A DNA stretch of 64,000 bases, taken from Dermatemys mawii. Its lineage: Eukaryota; Chordata; Testudines; Dermatemydidae. The stretch lies in assembly GCA_007922305.1 (NCBI GenBank), contig ML677364.1, positions 14,117,624 through 14,181,623 on the forward strand, in the 5' to 3' direction. Positions 21,449 to 33,365 of this stretch are shown piece after piece (position 1 is the first letter of the stretch; every line of letters begins with the position of its first letter). Below the pieces are notes generated by a model. The model saw only the letters and a list, made by a program, of their open reading frames with translations. It ran no database searches and was not told where the DNA came from. The position numbers and the translations under genes are program-made.

Positions 21449-21895
21449 ACTCATAGACTCATAGACTTTAAGGTCAGAAGGGACCATTATGATCATCTAG
21501 TCTGGCCTTCTGCACAACGCAGGCCACAGAATTTTACCTACCCATTCCTGCATTATACCTCTCACCTATATCTGAGCTATTGAAGTCCTCAAATCTTTCA
21601 CTGGCTGTGGTTCGCCGTCCCGATCCAATGAGGGCTGCGGGAAGCGGAGGCCAGCACCGCGCTGCTTCCCGAAGCCCCCCTTTGGACTGGGACAGTGAAC
21701 TGCGGCCAGCAGGAGCTGCAGTCGGTGAAATGGCAGATAAACAAAGCGGCAGGGCCCACTAAGAGTGCTTACCCTGCGGTCCTGCGTGCCAATGTTGCCA
21801 ATCCCTGGTTTAAGGACTTCGAGGTACAGAGAATCCTCCAGCAAATGGCCCTTGCCCCTTGCTGCAAAGGAAGGTGAAAAATCTCCAAGGCCTTG
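21449..21895 (-). repeat. CR1 LINE 3' end, split by a hAT element
   Basis: Starts with TCATAGACTCATAGACTTTA then GGTCAGAAGGGACC, the complement of the CR1 3' tail. It runs to about 21596, and resumes after the hAT insertion with GTTTAAGGACTTCGAGGTAC and AGAGAATCCTCCAGC. The two halves join naturally as one CR1 3' region. No reverse transcriptase sequence is present, the usual outcome of 5' truncation. Confidence 0.85.
21597..21807. mobile_element. hAT MITE fragment inside CR1
   Basis: Ends GTTGCCAATCCCTG, a hAT right TIR. The body has the hairpin-like pair GGGCTGCGGGAAGC and GCTTCCCGAAGCCC. Closely related to 46583-46761 (shared GGCCCAC(T/C)AAGAGTGC then TTACCCTG). The left TIR and part of the CR1 flank are missing, so the left junction was lost by deletion. 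Confidence 0.75.
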
Positions 21896-21896
21896 A

Positions 21897-22140
21897 GGCT
21901 TGTCTACACTGTGGGATAATGCATCCTATAGGGATGGGATTTCTGAAGTGAACTAATGTGTTGCACATTAATTAGTCCACACTGATGTGCACTAAAGGTT
22001 CACCCGTACACTTTTAACATGCTGCTTGAAACAATACTACCACATTAAAACGCATCAGCAGACTCAACACAGAGCACTAAATGCACTTTAGACATCACAC
22101 CCCTGTAGAGCACGTCCATTGGGTAGACAAACCCTTCAAC
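21897..22140. mobile_element. Harbinger-like MITE
   Basis: The left end AGGCTTGTCTACACTG mirrors the right end GGGTAGACAAACCC. The inside is partly palindromic with repeated GCACATTAAT and CACTAAA words. Terminal motif similar to the element at 34027. No clear target duplication. Confidence 0.6.
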
Positions 22141-22388
22141 ACACAACCATGACGCAGCTCTGTTAAAGAAAAGAGGCTTACGTACACTTAAGTGGGGCAG
22201 GCATGATACACAGCAATACACACTGTTGTGATGAGGGCTAGGTACATTGCCAAAGAGCAGGTATGGGCAGATGTTAACCTGATTTTTAGAGGGTTGTTGT
22301 GGATCTCCAATGATCAGACTAGAAGATAGTCAGGTTTATATCCCAAAATCAGGCTACAGAATTAGAAAATGTGGAGAGTTCAATACCT
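22141..22388. other. Single-copy spacer
   Basis: Nothing recognised. Confidence 0.35.
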
Positions 22389-23188
22389 TGTAAGGACTCT
22401 CGGGATGCATGGCAAGAACACTCATGCTGACAACAGAGCCAGGCTTTATTGATTTTTATTAAAATAAAGAAAAAAGCTATCAAAGCTTCAAACTGCAGAA
22501 GCAGGAAAAAATAATGGTAATGGGGTACCCATGATAACATTCCTTACAAAAGCTACTTAGATGAGCATACTCATACCCTTCCTTGGGGACCTGTTGATAA
22601 GAGAGAAAGGACAATCCTCATCTCTGGCATGCCAAAATGAGCCCAATGGTCCAAGTTCCTCATTGCCAAGATGGTGGAGATAAGGATTAGATGCTGAGTA
22701 GCTAAATTATATTTAAAAGTTAAGGCAGCGGCTAAACAAAAGAATGGAACAAACTAAAGAACTGAAAGCTAAATGAAGTAACTCCACAGGGTAGTTTGCC
22801 CTCTCATCGGGTCTTGGCACTATTGCAATTATTTATGTCAGCCCCCAAACTTCCTCACTCACATTTATGTCAGTGCCCAAATCTCATTTCTTTACCCACA
22901 TAAATCTTGAGTACACTTATGCTATTGGCTAACATATTCTTACTATATTAATACCAATTAGCTCATTCTCAAAACCATTGTCTTTGGCCTGAACTGTTAC
23001 TTCCATGTGCTTGTGGTGTACTTTGTGGTTATCGGAATGTCCTAGGATTCTGGTAAACACATTCATTTCCCCAAAGTCTAAAAGGGTCACTAGTAGGCCA
23101 TTTATCTATGCCAAAGGTTACAAGCACTCATGCTAACTTGCTTTAGCTAATCATACAGGATACAGGCCTGTAGGTTCCTTGTGTTACA
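22389..23188 (-). repeat. Candidate solo LTR (ERV/gypsy type)
   Basis: On the minus strand it begins TGTAACACAAGG and ends AGAGTCCTTACA, so both ends are TG..CA with an inverted TGTAA/TTACA. Near the end on that strand lie AATAAAAATCAATAAAGCC polyadenylation signals, in the right place for R/U5. Length 800 bp. Adjacent 5-bp flanks do not match (TACCT and GCCAA), so either the boundaries or the duplication have decayed. Confidence 0.5.
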
Positions 23189-23984
23189 GCCAATTTATCA
23201 TGACTAAAATTATTCAGTATAAAAATATAAGCCAAAATAATATAATCAATCAAACCAACAGAGCAAAACAGGACATGTAATATAGCAGGCTAGACATATG
23301 GGCTTCACAGAACATTTTCTTGACTTCTGTGGCCTCCAGGCTCTGTGGAAGGAATATGTATCATAAGCTCAAGCTATAGTCACTGAAAACTTAATATAAA
23401 CCTGTAGAAAGGGGGGTGGAAGGGTCCATGGATGTATTTTAGTGCTGAATAGAAAAATACCCTACAAATGTTTCATACATTTTGTTCCGCATAGAACTTA
23501 ACAAGTGATATTTCTGTATCAATCATGAGAAAGTCAGGAAAACAAAGTTTCAAGCCAAGGGACAAATATAATGCTCAGTGCCTTTTTTTTTTTAGCTCCA
23601 AAAGTCTCACTTGCTTACCTACATTTTGCAAATATAGCTTCACATCACACATTTTAATTACACAGGAAGCCAGTTCTCTTAGCACCTCACATCTGTACAA
23701 AGCACTTCTTATCTTCAAAGGGCTTTGTAAACATTGACAGGAAAGTCTCATTAATTTGCACTAGGATGGGGAGTCTCATTGCTCAGTGTAGTGGGACAGC
23801 GATATCCCCTGAGAAGGGCCACCGCTCTCCTCTTTTCCCGAACAGGGGTTCTTCAGAGAGAATCATCACAGCCTCTTCTATGCTCCCCATAGCGCTAATC
23901 TTAGACACATGAGGCAAGTAAAAATAACTATTTCTGGGTTACTAATGATACCTCTACTCTCACCTGCTTCTGACTAGAATGGAA
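23189..23984. other. Single-copy spacer
   Basis: A weak MIR-like stretch (ACAAAGCACTTC...AAAGGGCTTTGTAAACATTG) lies at 23695-23738. Otherwise nothing recognised. Confidence 0.35.
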
Positions 23985-24110
23985 AAGGGAGTTCAACACT
24001 AGACTTGGAAAACTGAGACAAAAAAAAATGGAGAGACTTGTGCAAGACCACATAGCAAGATAGTAGAGAGCCAGAATTTGGGGGATGGGGGAGTTACCCG
24101 CATGCTCAGT
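23985..24110 (-). repeat. MIR-type SINE fragment
   Basis: AAAACTGAGACA, GGAGAGACTTGTGCAAGACC and ACATAGCAAGATAGTAGAGA follow the complement of the MIR core in order. Short and diverged. Confidence 0.65.
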
Positions 24111-25493
24111 CTACTTGACAGTACTGATTCTTTAGTAGTTAAAAGAATGATCAATATTAGAGTGTGGCTGGAACCAGATTTTTTATTTCACAGGGACTGC
24201 AGTGAGTTCATAATCTTTTTCTGTTCCAAAAATCCCTGTAAACCAGCTTCTCTCCTAATGCAGTATTCTTCTCTAAATCACACTTCGGGCAACATCCAGG
24301 ATGAGCAGAGCCGAGGGAAGCTTTAGAGTGTTAGTTTATATTGTTGCCAACAATGGTTCCAATCTAAAGTAAGTGTTATCATCAGATGTGCAGTTTGTGC
24401 AGCTCTGTTCCTTTTTATCACGGCTTGAGTCGCATTGTATATGCTTTCAGTCAAGTCAAAGAAATAAAAAGCTCTCACTTCTGCAACTAGAATATGTGTT
24501 TATTTCAGTGATTTCAGAAAGGCATAAGAGCACTTGTATCTTGTTCTGGTTTGGAAAGCCCTCTGTATATTTATGGCCCTGTACTAGTGAAATACACATC
24601 CTAATGAAATACTTAAGGAAGAAGATTTTCCTTTATGTCAGATGTTAGAATTCTATAGTTATTATTTTAAGCTCAGGTCAGGCTATGTCTGTTACTGTAA
24701 AGAGAGTACTTGGTACTACCTTTGGCTCGTCAAACCCATTACATTGTGAGTAGCCCAGGAGGGCGTGAGGCCAAGGGAGCAACCCCTGATTGATAAGCCC
24801 CATTGCCTTGTGGGTGAATTTGGGAGAATGTAAACTCAGGCAGAAAATCTGGAGTGGAGCCCCTAAGGCAGTCAGGTACTAACATTTTAGTAACTTTCCG
24901 GCATTTCCTGCAGCAGATCAGGTACTAGATATATTAATTCTTCCTCTCCTCTGGATTTTACCAGTGACACCAGGAGAGGGATCCTGATGCATGAGCAACT
25001 CAGGGCCTCCATATCATTGTCACAGGCTTGTGCCCTGGAGAGGTACTACAGCTTTGCCTCAACGCAACACAGAAGGCAGCCGTCACTGGCTCTAAACTCT
25101 TACTCGACTGCTATGAAGTAGTCATCAGGGGCTGTCTCCGATGGTGGGAGAGAACATTATATCCCACTGGACAACCATTGCATGCCTTAAAACTGGGCAG
25201 CCCCTAGACAATAGGGTGTTGTCCCATCACAGTCTACCTGCTTCAGTGAGTGCTTGGAGCTTAGAGTTTTGTAACTTGACAAGTGGACTGTAATCAACAC
25301 ACTTGGCAAATCAAGATGTGGCAGAGATTATCTATCTTGAGTTGGTCCCTTCAGCCACAACTCTGGCTGCCATAAAAGCAAGGAGTATATTTTTTTTCCT
25401 CTCAGAGGCACATACCCATGGTCTCTTGAGTCTAGAGGTTGCCTACTACTACATATTAAAAAAGGTGATTACAGCAAGGAAATAACCCATTTT
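24111..25493. other. Single-copy region
   Basis: Several frames of 60-91 codons, none with a recognisable domain. No repeat ends seen. Confidence 0.4.
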
Positions 25494-25498
25494 GAAAC

Positions 25499-26281
25499 TG
25501 TTAGGGTTCCCTCCACAATTTGAACTTTAGAGTACAGATGTAGGGACCCACATGAAGACCCCTAAGCTTATTTTTACCAGCTTAGGTTAAAAACTTCCCC
25601 AGGCTCAACTACCTGGAACAGTATTGCTGCCACTACCAGGTGAGCTACACAAAGAATCGGGGAAAGGGCCACGTGGAGTTTTACTCCCCTCAAATCCCTC
25701 CAAGCCTTACACCCCTTCCTTGGAAAGGCTTGAGAATAAAACCTTGACCAATCTTTACAAGTGAGCCCGATCCAAAACCCTGGACCTTTAAAACAGTGGA
25801 AAATCAGTCAGATTCTTAAAAGAAGAATTTTAATTAAAGAAAAGATTAAAAAAAACCACCTCAGTAAAATCAGGATGGAAGTTAATTTTACAGAATCACA
25901 AACATATTGAAAAAAACACAGAGGAATCCCTTCTAGCCTTAGTTTCAAAGTTACAGAAAAAAAAAAAAACAGGAATAAAAACTCCCGCTACAAAGGAAAA
26001 ATTCACAAGTGGAAAAACAAAGATAATCTAACATGCCTTGCCTGTCTGGATTTACTGGTTTGGAATGATTTGGAGAACATGGATTAATATCTGGCCCCTC
26101 TAAAATCCAAGAGCGAACGAACATACAAACAAAGAGCCCAAAACAAAGCCTTCTCCCTCCCCTATTTGAAAGTATTTTCTGCCCGCATTGGTGCTTTTGG
26201 TCAGGTGCCAACCAGTTTATCTGAGCTTTTTAACCCCTTACAGGTAAGGAGGAATTTTAGGCTACCCTTATGGTTATGACA
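25499..26281 (-). repeat. Solo LTR of an endogenous retrovirus-like element
   Basis: 783 bp with TGTTAGGG at one end and TTATGACA at the other, flanked on both sides by GAAAC (25494-25498 and 26282-26286). The perfect 5-bp duplication shows a complete insertion reduced to a single LTR. Read on the minus strand it starts TGTCATAACCATAAGGGTAG, an LTR start I recall as common in turtle genomes. No viral genes remain. Confidence 0.85.
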
Positions 26282-26286
26282 GAAAC

Positions 26287-28394
26287 TTTAAATACTGAAG
26301 AACTACAAAGACAATTATGAGGCACATGGTACATACTTTATCATAGATGTTGGAACATCTGAAGTATGGTGTGTCTACAGCATACCCTTTTCTAGTAATA
26401 CAGATGGGCCCATGGGACTCAGTACACGAAAACAAAACCACTTACAGAAGCCCTCTATAAAAGGGAGATGTCTGTAGATGTATAAATAATTCATAGATGA
26501 TGTTCAAGTAATTGTTGCTTAAGCATATGTAACACTATACATGGGGTTTGTAGATCCAGTACAATTTATTATGGACTTCAAATGGCTTCCTGATTACAGC
26601 TCATGGAGCAATCACAATGTTTCAAAATTCAGAGATAAAAACATAAAGAAATACAGCAAAATGTACCACCTTTTTTCTCTCCAGATTTGGAGCCCACATT
26701 TTGCCCCCATCTCAGATTTAAAGCCAAAAGTAAAGGTTTGCTGTTAACATAATTATTTTAGACATTTTAAACTAAATGAGTATATATAAGTAACATGCAA
26801 CTGCAGGGAAAGAGTATTCAAATACACAGATGTTACCAACATCTCAATATAAGTGGCAAGGACTAATTAAATCTGCATTCATTAATTATTACCTTGAAAT
26901 TACTGCATTATACAGAGCTTCTTGTGCAGAGATTTTTTCCTGCACAAATATTAGGTCATTTCTCTCTTTTTTTTTTTTTTTTTTTTTTTTTCTCTCTCCC
27001 ATATAAAAGAAAAAAGCTGGCATCAGAAAATATGGATGACAGATCACATATGACAGTTCTCTTTGGAGCCACCATTTTGTTGGCTTGGAAACACAAGGTA
27101 ACTGTTATATCACTAATTCAATAAAGACCCATATGGTTTCCAGCTGTTGCTCATCTGATCAGTCTTTCCGTGGCTAAAAAGAGTTTCGCTGTGCCCCCAT
27201 CTCTAATGCCAACTGTGCTCTTTTGTGAGAGCTGGCCCCATACCAGCATACACCTGTGTATATTTGACATCTTCCGTTTTAAACCATGTGCACCAGTCAC
27301 ATCCTACAGTGTAAAATATCCCCTGAAAGTAATCCAAGCAGAACAAGTAACTTTTGCATGTATCAACCTCCTCTGTTATTTTCACAAATGTAAGAAACAG
27401 ATTGAAGCCACCATGTTTCAGCTTTAAAGTGCACAGAGCTGAATTGTTTCAACGTAAAATGCAGATCAAAAATAATGAAGGGAAGCATTTCCTTTGGGCA
27501 TAGTTACACTGAGTTAGATCTCACCTTTAGATATTATCAGTTGCTACTTGTTGCTTACGGAAGAAAAACATAAAGAATATGGAAAAGAGATTTTAAAAGT
27601 GTGTTTTAATACCATCACTAATATTATAAAATATTGTAGTATTTGGTGCCCTCTAGTGGGTACAATTTAACTGGCATGTCATCTGAATGGACTAGTCTTG
27701 CTATTATCCATGTATAGTCACACTTGTCAATTCAAAACAATTTAAAAATTGTGGTAGTCTGATCCAAAAATCTAACTATTCCTTAAATTACATATGCTTT
27801 AGAACTGCAAAATACAGAGTGAATAAAAACCAATTAGCAAAGAAGGGGGTGTTCCACATTGTGGAAGAACAAAACCATAACAAAGTATCTGTAGCAATAA
27901 TAATGACCAAAAATAATTCGAGCCACATTAAAAAACAAAACACAACATTTCCAATACCTCCTTTTTCTATTCACTGAACCTTCCCAGCACACTCAGGTTT
28001 TCTCTTTCTCTCTCTCTCGTTCTTGGTCACAAAAGCTTATTCACAAAGCATATCCTGTCTCATTTCTTTAATTCGTGCACTTTACTAGGAAGAAGTGAAG
28101 GAAGAGTGAACCCTGTGTAGTAAGAAGCTTTGGAGTGTTTATTTTTTAATTTTTGTAGTATCCTGCAAATTTTCATAAATCATTCCAGTTTCGTGACATT
28201 ATTTTCTCCCCTAGTGTTCCCTTTACTGTATTCAAGGGAAAATCAACTTAAAAAACAAAATTTTCAAGCAAGCAAGGTCTATGATGTAGAAACAATAATG
28301 AAAACTATGACTGATAGTTTTACAGTCTGGTGGGTTTTTTTATCCAGGGACATAAATAAGACTTGGCTAGTAAATCATTGTCTTTGAGTTTATA
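26287..28394. other. Single-copy region with a T25 run
   Basis: T25 at 26967-26991 and a short (TC)n at 28000-28018. The frame at 26894-27124 includes the poly-T as poly-Phe and is not a gene. Nothing else recognised. Confidence 0.4.
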
Positions 28395-28397
28395 GCA

Positions 28398-28472
28398 TGT
28401 GCAATAGAAATATATGAACCATTCTTGCTAGTGAGTAGGAGACTGGAATCTCATGGAGTTCCTTTGAGAGAT
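28398..28472 (+). repeat. Copy 1 of a local direct repeat
   Basis: About 72 bp (from GTGCAATAGAAATATATGAA to TGGAGTTCCTTTG) matching 29297-29367 in the same orientation with scattered changes. Confidence 0.6.
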
Positions 28473-29296
28473 TCTAAAACAAATTTTTGTTGTGGCCACA
28501 ACAAATTCATGGGTAGCTGCAGTTTCGACAGTTAAAATATTATACTAGTGACAGTCTAGTCCTGAGGTTATTTGAAAGGTTCAAGTAAATAAAATAATAA
28601 ATCTTTTCAGTGTAAAAAAATATGTACTATTAATAATATCACAAAAGGCGCATGGTTATATTGAACTCTATCAATTTAAAAACAAAACTGTAGCCTCTGC
28701 TCTCTCCCTATTGGGCCCCTAGAGTGATTGTAGCTGCACCTGCACTCTCTGGCTGACTCTGCCAGCCCTGGAGCTGCTTTTGGGACCCAGCTCCTCAGCC
28801 CCAGCAGCAGCAGCACACAGCCTCTCTAAAACAGGTGACTTCTGCCTGACTCCTCCCTCTGAAAACTGATTAGCCTAGAGCCAATCAGGTGGCCCCTTGC
28901 TGAGTGGTACCCTTCTTCCAATGGAAGTTGAGCAAGGAAACAAAGTGATCTTAACAATCAGGGCCCTGTCAGTGCCCTTTGGTCAACGAAGGCAAAAGGA
29001 GTAGGGATAGAAGACAGATTCCCTCCCACAGCCAGAGGCAGCAGCCCTTCTAATAATGAAACACTGCTGGGCTGACCTTGGTTTGGCCTGATGTTGCAAG
29101 CGGCAGAGCTGGTGGGTATGGTGGGCAGCTTTGAGAAGAAGCTCTGGGATCCCAAAAGTTCTGGTGGCCAGTGGCCATGCATCATGTCCCTGGAGGCCAC
29201 ATGTAACCACTGAGGCTGCATTTGAGAATCACAGCTAGGGAGTGCGGGTTTTTCCTCCTGCATTCTAGAGAAGGCTTCTCTGTGAGCTGGGGCAAG
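28473..29296. other. Segment between two direct repeats
   Basis: Changes from AT-rich to GC-richer at about 28680. Overlapping minus-strand frames at 28958-29263 have no known domain. Could be an inserted or duplicated block. Confidence 0.3.
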
Positions 29297-29369
29297 TGCA
29301 ATAGGAAATATATGTATTATTCTTGCCAGTGTGGTAGGGGAGTGGAAACTCCTGGAGTTCCCTTTGCAG
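29297..29369 (+). repeat. Copy 2 of a local direct repeat
   Basis: GTGCAATAGGAAATATATGT ... CTGGAGTTCCCTTTG matches 28398-28472. A second small direct repeat (TTCCTCCTGCATTCTAGAGA at about 29252 and TTCCTCCTGTGTCCTAGAGA at about 29381) surrounds it. Confidence 0.6.
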
Positions 29370-29410
29370 TCTTGTGACGTTTCCTCCTGTGTCCTAGAGA
29401 AAAAAGGCTT

Positions 29411-30980
29411 TCATCCCATCCCTGGTCTCTTCTAATGAATTGAACACCTGCAGAGTGTAGTGTTCAGTGATCATGCAGTGCGTAAGCCACTTGCAAGAGC
29501 TCTCCATTCCGTATTCGGTTCCAAATGGCTGTGTGCATAAAAGAGTTTCACAATGTCTCATCCAGACTATGTCACAGAAGGCCAGCTCTTAAAGGCTGTC
29601 TCCAAAACTACATAAAAGATTCCTCCATGGTCTTATGATGGAAGCCATCATCATTCGATGTAAAGTAAAATATCTTGTTCCCAACCATGGTTCTGCTGTC
29701 TTAACAGACTTTTTGAGTGGGAGATCTATATTTTCTATATTATAATGGAGTATGGTAATTGTCAGACAGGATCCTTATAGTTGGTTCATGGGCAATTAGG
29801 ATTTGTTACTCATAAAAAAAAAAAGTATCACTCTGTCCTGATAGGTAGTAGTAAAATAATCATAAATCCTAGTTCTGTTAAGTTAGCATTGTACAACCTG
29901 GAGAAAGAGTGAAAGGAGGTAGCCGCATCATAGTGGACCAACCCATTCTTCTACTTTCCCCAAAGTTATAGTAACCTTATGATAAAGTAGACAGGGTAAC
30001 TCAAAAGTTAGACAGGGTACACGCAGTTCATCTCAACACACAGCATCTTATGCAATGCAATTTGTTAGAGAGTGACGGTAATATTTACGCCTAAATCTTG
30101 GCAGATTCTGATCTTCTGCCTTTTCTGTTTACAAACTGGATCTCTGATCCAGTGGCCTCTTACATGCTATATGTCCACTTAGAACATACACTTCCCTGAT
30201 AAACAACAATCCTAGGGCTACAAAGACTAGAGCAGAAGAAAATGTTTTGTGTTTTACACTAGTCAGACAGCCAAATCTCATAATCCTTAAACATTTCAGT
30301 GAGTTAGCTGTGCATTTCAGGTATAGAGTTTACAACTGGTTTTAGTTTGACTTCTACTCAAACAGCCTATGCCAGATTTTTCTAAAAGGTGATGTCTGAT
30401 ATTTTGAATCACAGAACTGCTGCTGCTCCTCCCACTGAGAATGTCCAGTGGAGTGAGAAAATAGTAGTTATTTCATCAGCTGCCATCTATCCTGTGCCCA
30501 GCCGAACAGATGTTTCTGCCATACCAATTGCTTGTGTCTCTCCCATGTGTTCAAAGTTCCCTAACTATCCTATCATGATGTATGTCTTCTGCCAAGTTGT
30601 GTGAAAGCTGTAGAGAATTTAAATTTGGATCTATCAGTGTAGCAAGCATGTTACCTGTCAATTGTATCAACCATAGTAGAATCATCCCACATTTAGTCTT
30701 TTTTTTTTTTTAAATCAGCTAGACTTCTGGCCTGCTATGATACCACTTATCTTCATACACACTTCGCTGATCAAAATATTCTTTTGTAAGGACTATTTCA
30801 TGTTGTAGAATCGTATTATTTGATTCAAGGAAGCTTACTCAGTATAATCTCTCTTGCGGCTGTCTCAAATGGGGAAAGGATGATGCATAATCCCATATCC
30901 AATCTACTTGGTTGGTAAAGATGTGGAAATAATGCAATTTAACTAATAGTCTATTTGTCTAGTTATCTACCTAGGTACTT
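29411..30980. other. AT-rich single-copy region
   Basis: No repeat ends or coding signal recognised. A 71-codon frame at 30389-30604 has no known domain. Confidence 0.4.
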
Positions 30981-30983
30981 CTA

Positions 30984-31158
30984 GGAACATAGGAATTGCC
31001 AGACTGGATGAGATCCAACATCCATCTAGTCCAGAATCCTGTCCCTGAAAATAGCCAGCACCAGATGCTTGAGAGCATGATGTAATAACCCTCCAATGGG
31101 CAGATGAGGGGCAGGAGGGGAAATCTGCTCCTATATTAGGTTTCATCCTGATTTTTAA
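30984..31158 (-). repeat. CR1/L3-like LINE 3' fragment
   Basis: GGAACATAGGAATTGCCAGA, CTGGATGAGATCC and CATCTAGTCCAGAATCCTGT follow the complement of a widespread reptile LINE tail. It directly abuts the next CR1, so one may have inserted at the end of the other. Confidence 0.65.
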
Positions 31159-31345
31159 TAGAATCATAGAATCATGGAATATCAGGGCTGCAAGGGACTT
31201 CGGGAGGTCATCTAGTCCAACCCCCTGCTCAAAGCAGGACCAATCCTCAATTAAATCATCCAACAGATTTTTACCCCATTTTCCTAAAATGCCCCCCTCA
31301 CTTAAACCTGAAGCTGGAGGTCTAATATCCCTTCCAAAATTATCG
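31159..31345 (-). repeat. CR1 LINE 3' end
   Basis: Starts TAGAATCATAGAATCATGGA, the CR1 terminal ATTCTATG microsatellite in complement. Then GGGAGGTCATCTAGTCCAAC and CCCCTGCTCAAAGCAGGACC, the hallmark CR1 3' sequence. Truncated. Confidence 0.92.
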
Positions 31346-31380
31346 CTATTGTGTGTAAGCTCTGTGGCCTGAAGCCTTAT

Positions 31381-31837
31381 CAGGAGTGGCCAACCTGTGT
31401 CTCCAGAGCCACATGCAGCTCTTCAGAAGTTAATATGCAGCTCCTTGTATAGGCACCAACTCTGGGGCTGGAGCTACCAGCGCCAACTTTCCAATGTACC
31501 AGGGGATGGCTACTGCTCAACCCTTGGCTCTGCCATAGGCCCTGCCCCTACTTCTTCCTGCCCTCTCCCCTGAGCCTGCCGTACCCTTGCTTCTCCCTCC
31601 TCCCTTTCCCCTTCCCCCCCGAGCCTCCTGCATGCCACGAAACAGCTAATCGGGAGGTGCAGGGAGGGAGAAGGAGGCGCTGAACGGCAGGCTGCCAGTG
31701 AGTGGGAGGCACAGGGAGCGGGGCGGGGGTGGCAGGAAGGAGGAGCTGATATGTGCTGCTGACTTATTACCACGGCTCTTTGGTAATGTACATTGGTAAA
31801 TTCTGGCTCCTTTTCAGGCTCAGGTTGGCCACCCCTG
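31381..31837. mobile_element. hAT non-autonomous element
   Basis: Ends CAGGAGTGGCCAACCTGTG and, from the right, CAGGGGTGGCCAACCTGAG, a near-perfect inverted pair. The next inward word, GGCTCC or its complement, is also shared. The flanks share GCCTTA, offset by about two bases, so the 8-bp duplication is imperfect. The interior is pyrimidine/purine-rich and non-coding. Confidence 0.82.
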
Positions 31838-32299
31838 CCTTAGACGGAAGGGATCTCTCTATTGTCATCTGTTGGTGAAATGGGAGAAGAGCAGCCCAGA
31901 GCTGGTTCAGCACTGCAGATGGGCAAGGGCTCCACTGGGGAGGGAGGGAACCCTCTAGGAAGCACTCATGGCCTCTATGATATGGGAGATTCAAGAGGCT
32001 GCTTGGAAGCCTAGGAGAGGGCATCTAAAATTAGGAGTCTCCTGAGCAAAGGGGAAACATAACAGGTCTGGGCTCCTCCTTTCTGTCCAAGACAGTGATA
32101 CACAAATATAAAGGTCTCTCAGACCCTTGTCCTGCATTCTTTACCTGAATATTTCCACTGACTTCAATGAGAAAAAATTATATCAGCCCAACAAAGACAT
32201 GAGTGGCTTAACTCATAGTTTTATTGCATGCAACCGTGCATTAATCACCATCTGTTCTGCTAAGTGTGCTGTGTCCAGACAGAATGGCATATGCTAATT
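31838..32299. other. Single-copy spacer
   Basis: A stretch near 32150 (TCCACTGACTTCAATGAGA) is an ancient palindromic repeat trace. Nothing else recognised. Confidence 0.35.
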
Positions 32300-32884
32300 G
32301 TTTTGATCAGTGGTCACCAACAGGTAGATAGCAATCAACTGATTGATCCTGGAGCCTCTGACAGTCAGTCCCAGACTTAGTCCCTGCATCTTCTCCAGCC
32401 ACCCCCTTCAGGATCATAGCCAGGTAGGGGAGTATATTCCACCTGCCCTACTGCACTCTCAGCCAAGAGGTGGTTGTTTTTGCATGCTTCAGGGACAGGA
32501 TAGGCCAGACACTAGGTGCACCTGCTGAAATCACATCACAGCTAAGAGGTGGAGCTCTGCCCAAACCACGTGCTGCAATGCTGTGGGGTGGCTGCAGCAT
32601 TGATTTGATGGATGCCTTCTCAGCAGATGGTGTTGCCTTTTTCTTACTCTTGAATAAAATGTGGTTAGAGGGACAGGGGAGGTGTTGAAAGGGGCCTACG
32701 CTGGGCTCTCTGCTTTGAATTGCTGCTAGGCTCCCTCCTCTGATCCTGAAAAGGGAGTCAGCAAAAAACTGCCCATCACACCCTTCTTTACCTGAGCAGA
32801 TACACAGCACTGCTGTGTCTGCACAGAACATGTTCCAGCAACACCTGATGGGTGCCCCCTTTCCACACCTGCCAGCAAACACTA

Positions 32885-33365
32885 CATCTGGGGGGAATCC
32901 CCCATGGCTTCCAAATCTCTGTGCACTTCTTAGCCACCATAGGAAGGGTTGGGACTCCCCCAGAGCTCCCCAGTCCCCCCACAGCTCCTCAGTCATCATG
33001 GGTGGGGAGGGAATCCCCAGCAGTTCCCCAACTACCGTCAGTGAGGGGGGCGGAGAATCCCCCATGGCTCCCCTGTCCTCATGAGTGCTGGGGACAGGGG
33101 AGCTCTCCAGTCCCCCTGCAGATCTCCAGTCACTGGGGGAATCCCCCATAGTTCCCCAGTCGCTGGGGTGGGGTATGGAAATCCCCCCACGGTTCTCAAG
33201 TTGCCTCCAGCAGGGAGGGAAATCCCCTGCAGCTCCTCAGTTCCTGTACGTGCGGGTGACCCCAGAACTCCCTAGTCCTCTCACAGCTCCCCAGTCCTCT
33301 CTCAGCTCCCCAGCCATGGGGATGAGGGATCCCCCACAGCTCCCCAGCCCCCACGCTGGTGCTCA
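32885..33365. repeat. Degenerate minisatellite in the hAT 5' region
   Basis: About eight imperfect units of roughly 50-65 bp, each with GGGGAATCCCCCATAG- or GGAATCCCC-type words followed by CTCCCCAGTC or CTCCTCAGT. The bias keeps frames open on both strands, including a 233-codon minus-strand frame (32448-33149) with low-complexity Gly/Pro/Ser-rich sequence and no known domain. Confidence 0.65.

Noticed and set aside
26894..27124. 76-codon frame with a poly-Phe run
   Set aside because: The run is a T25 microsatellite.
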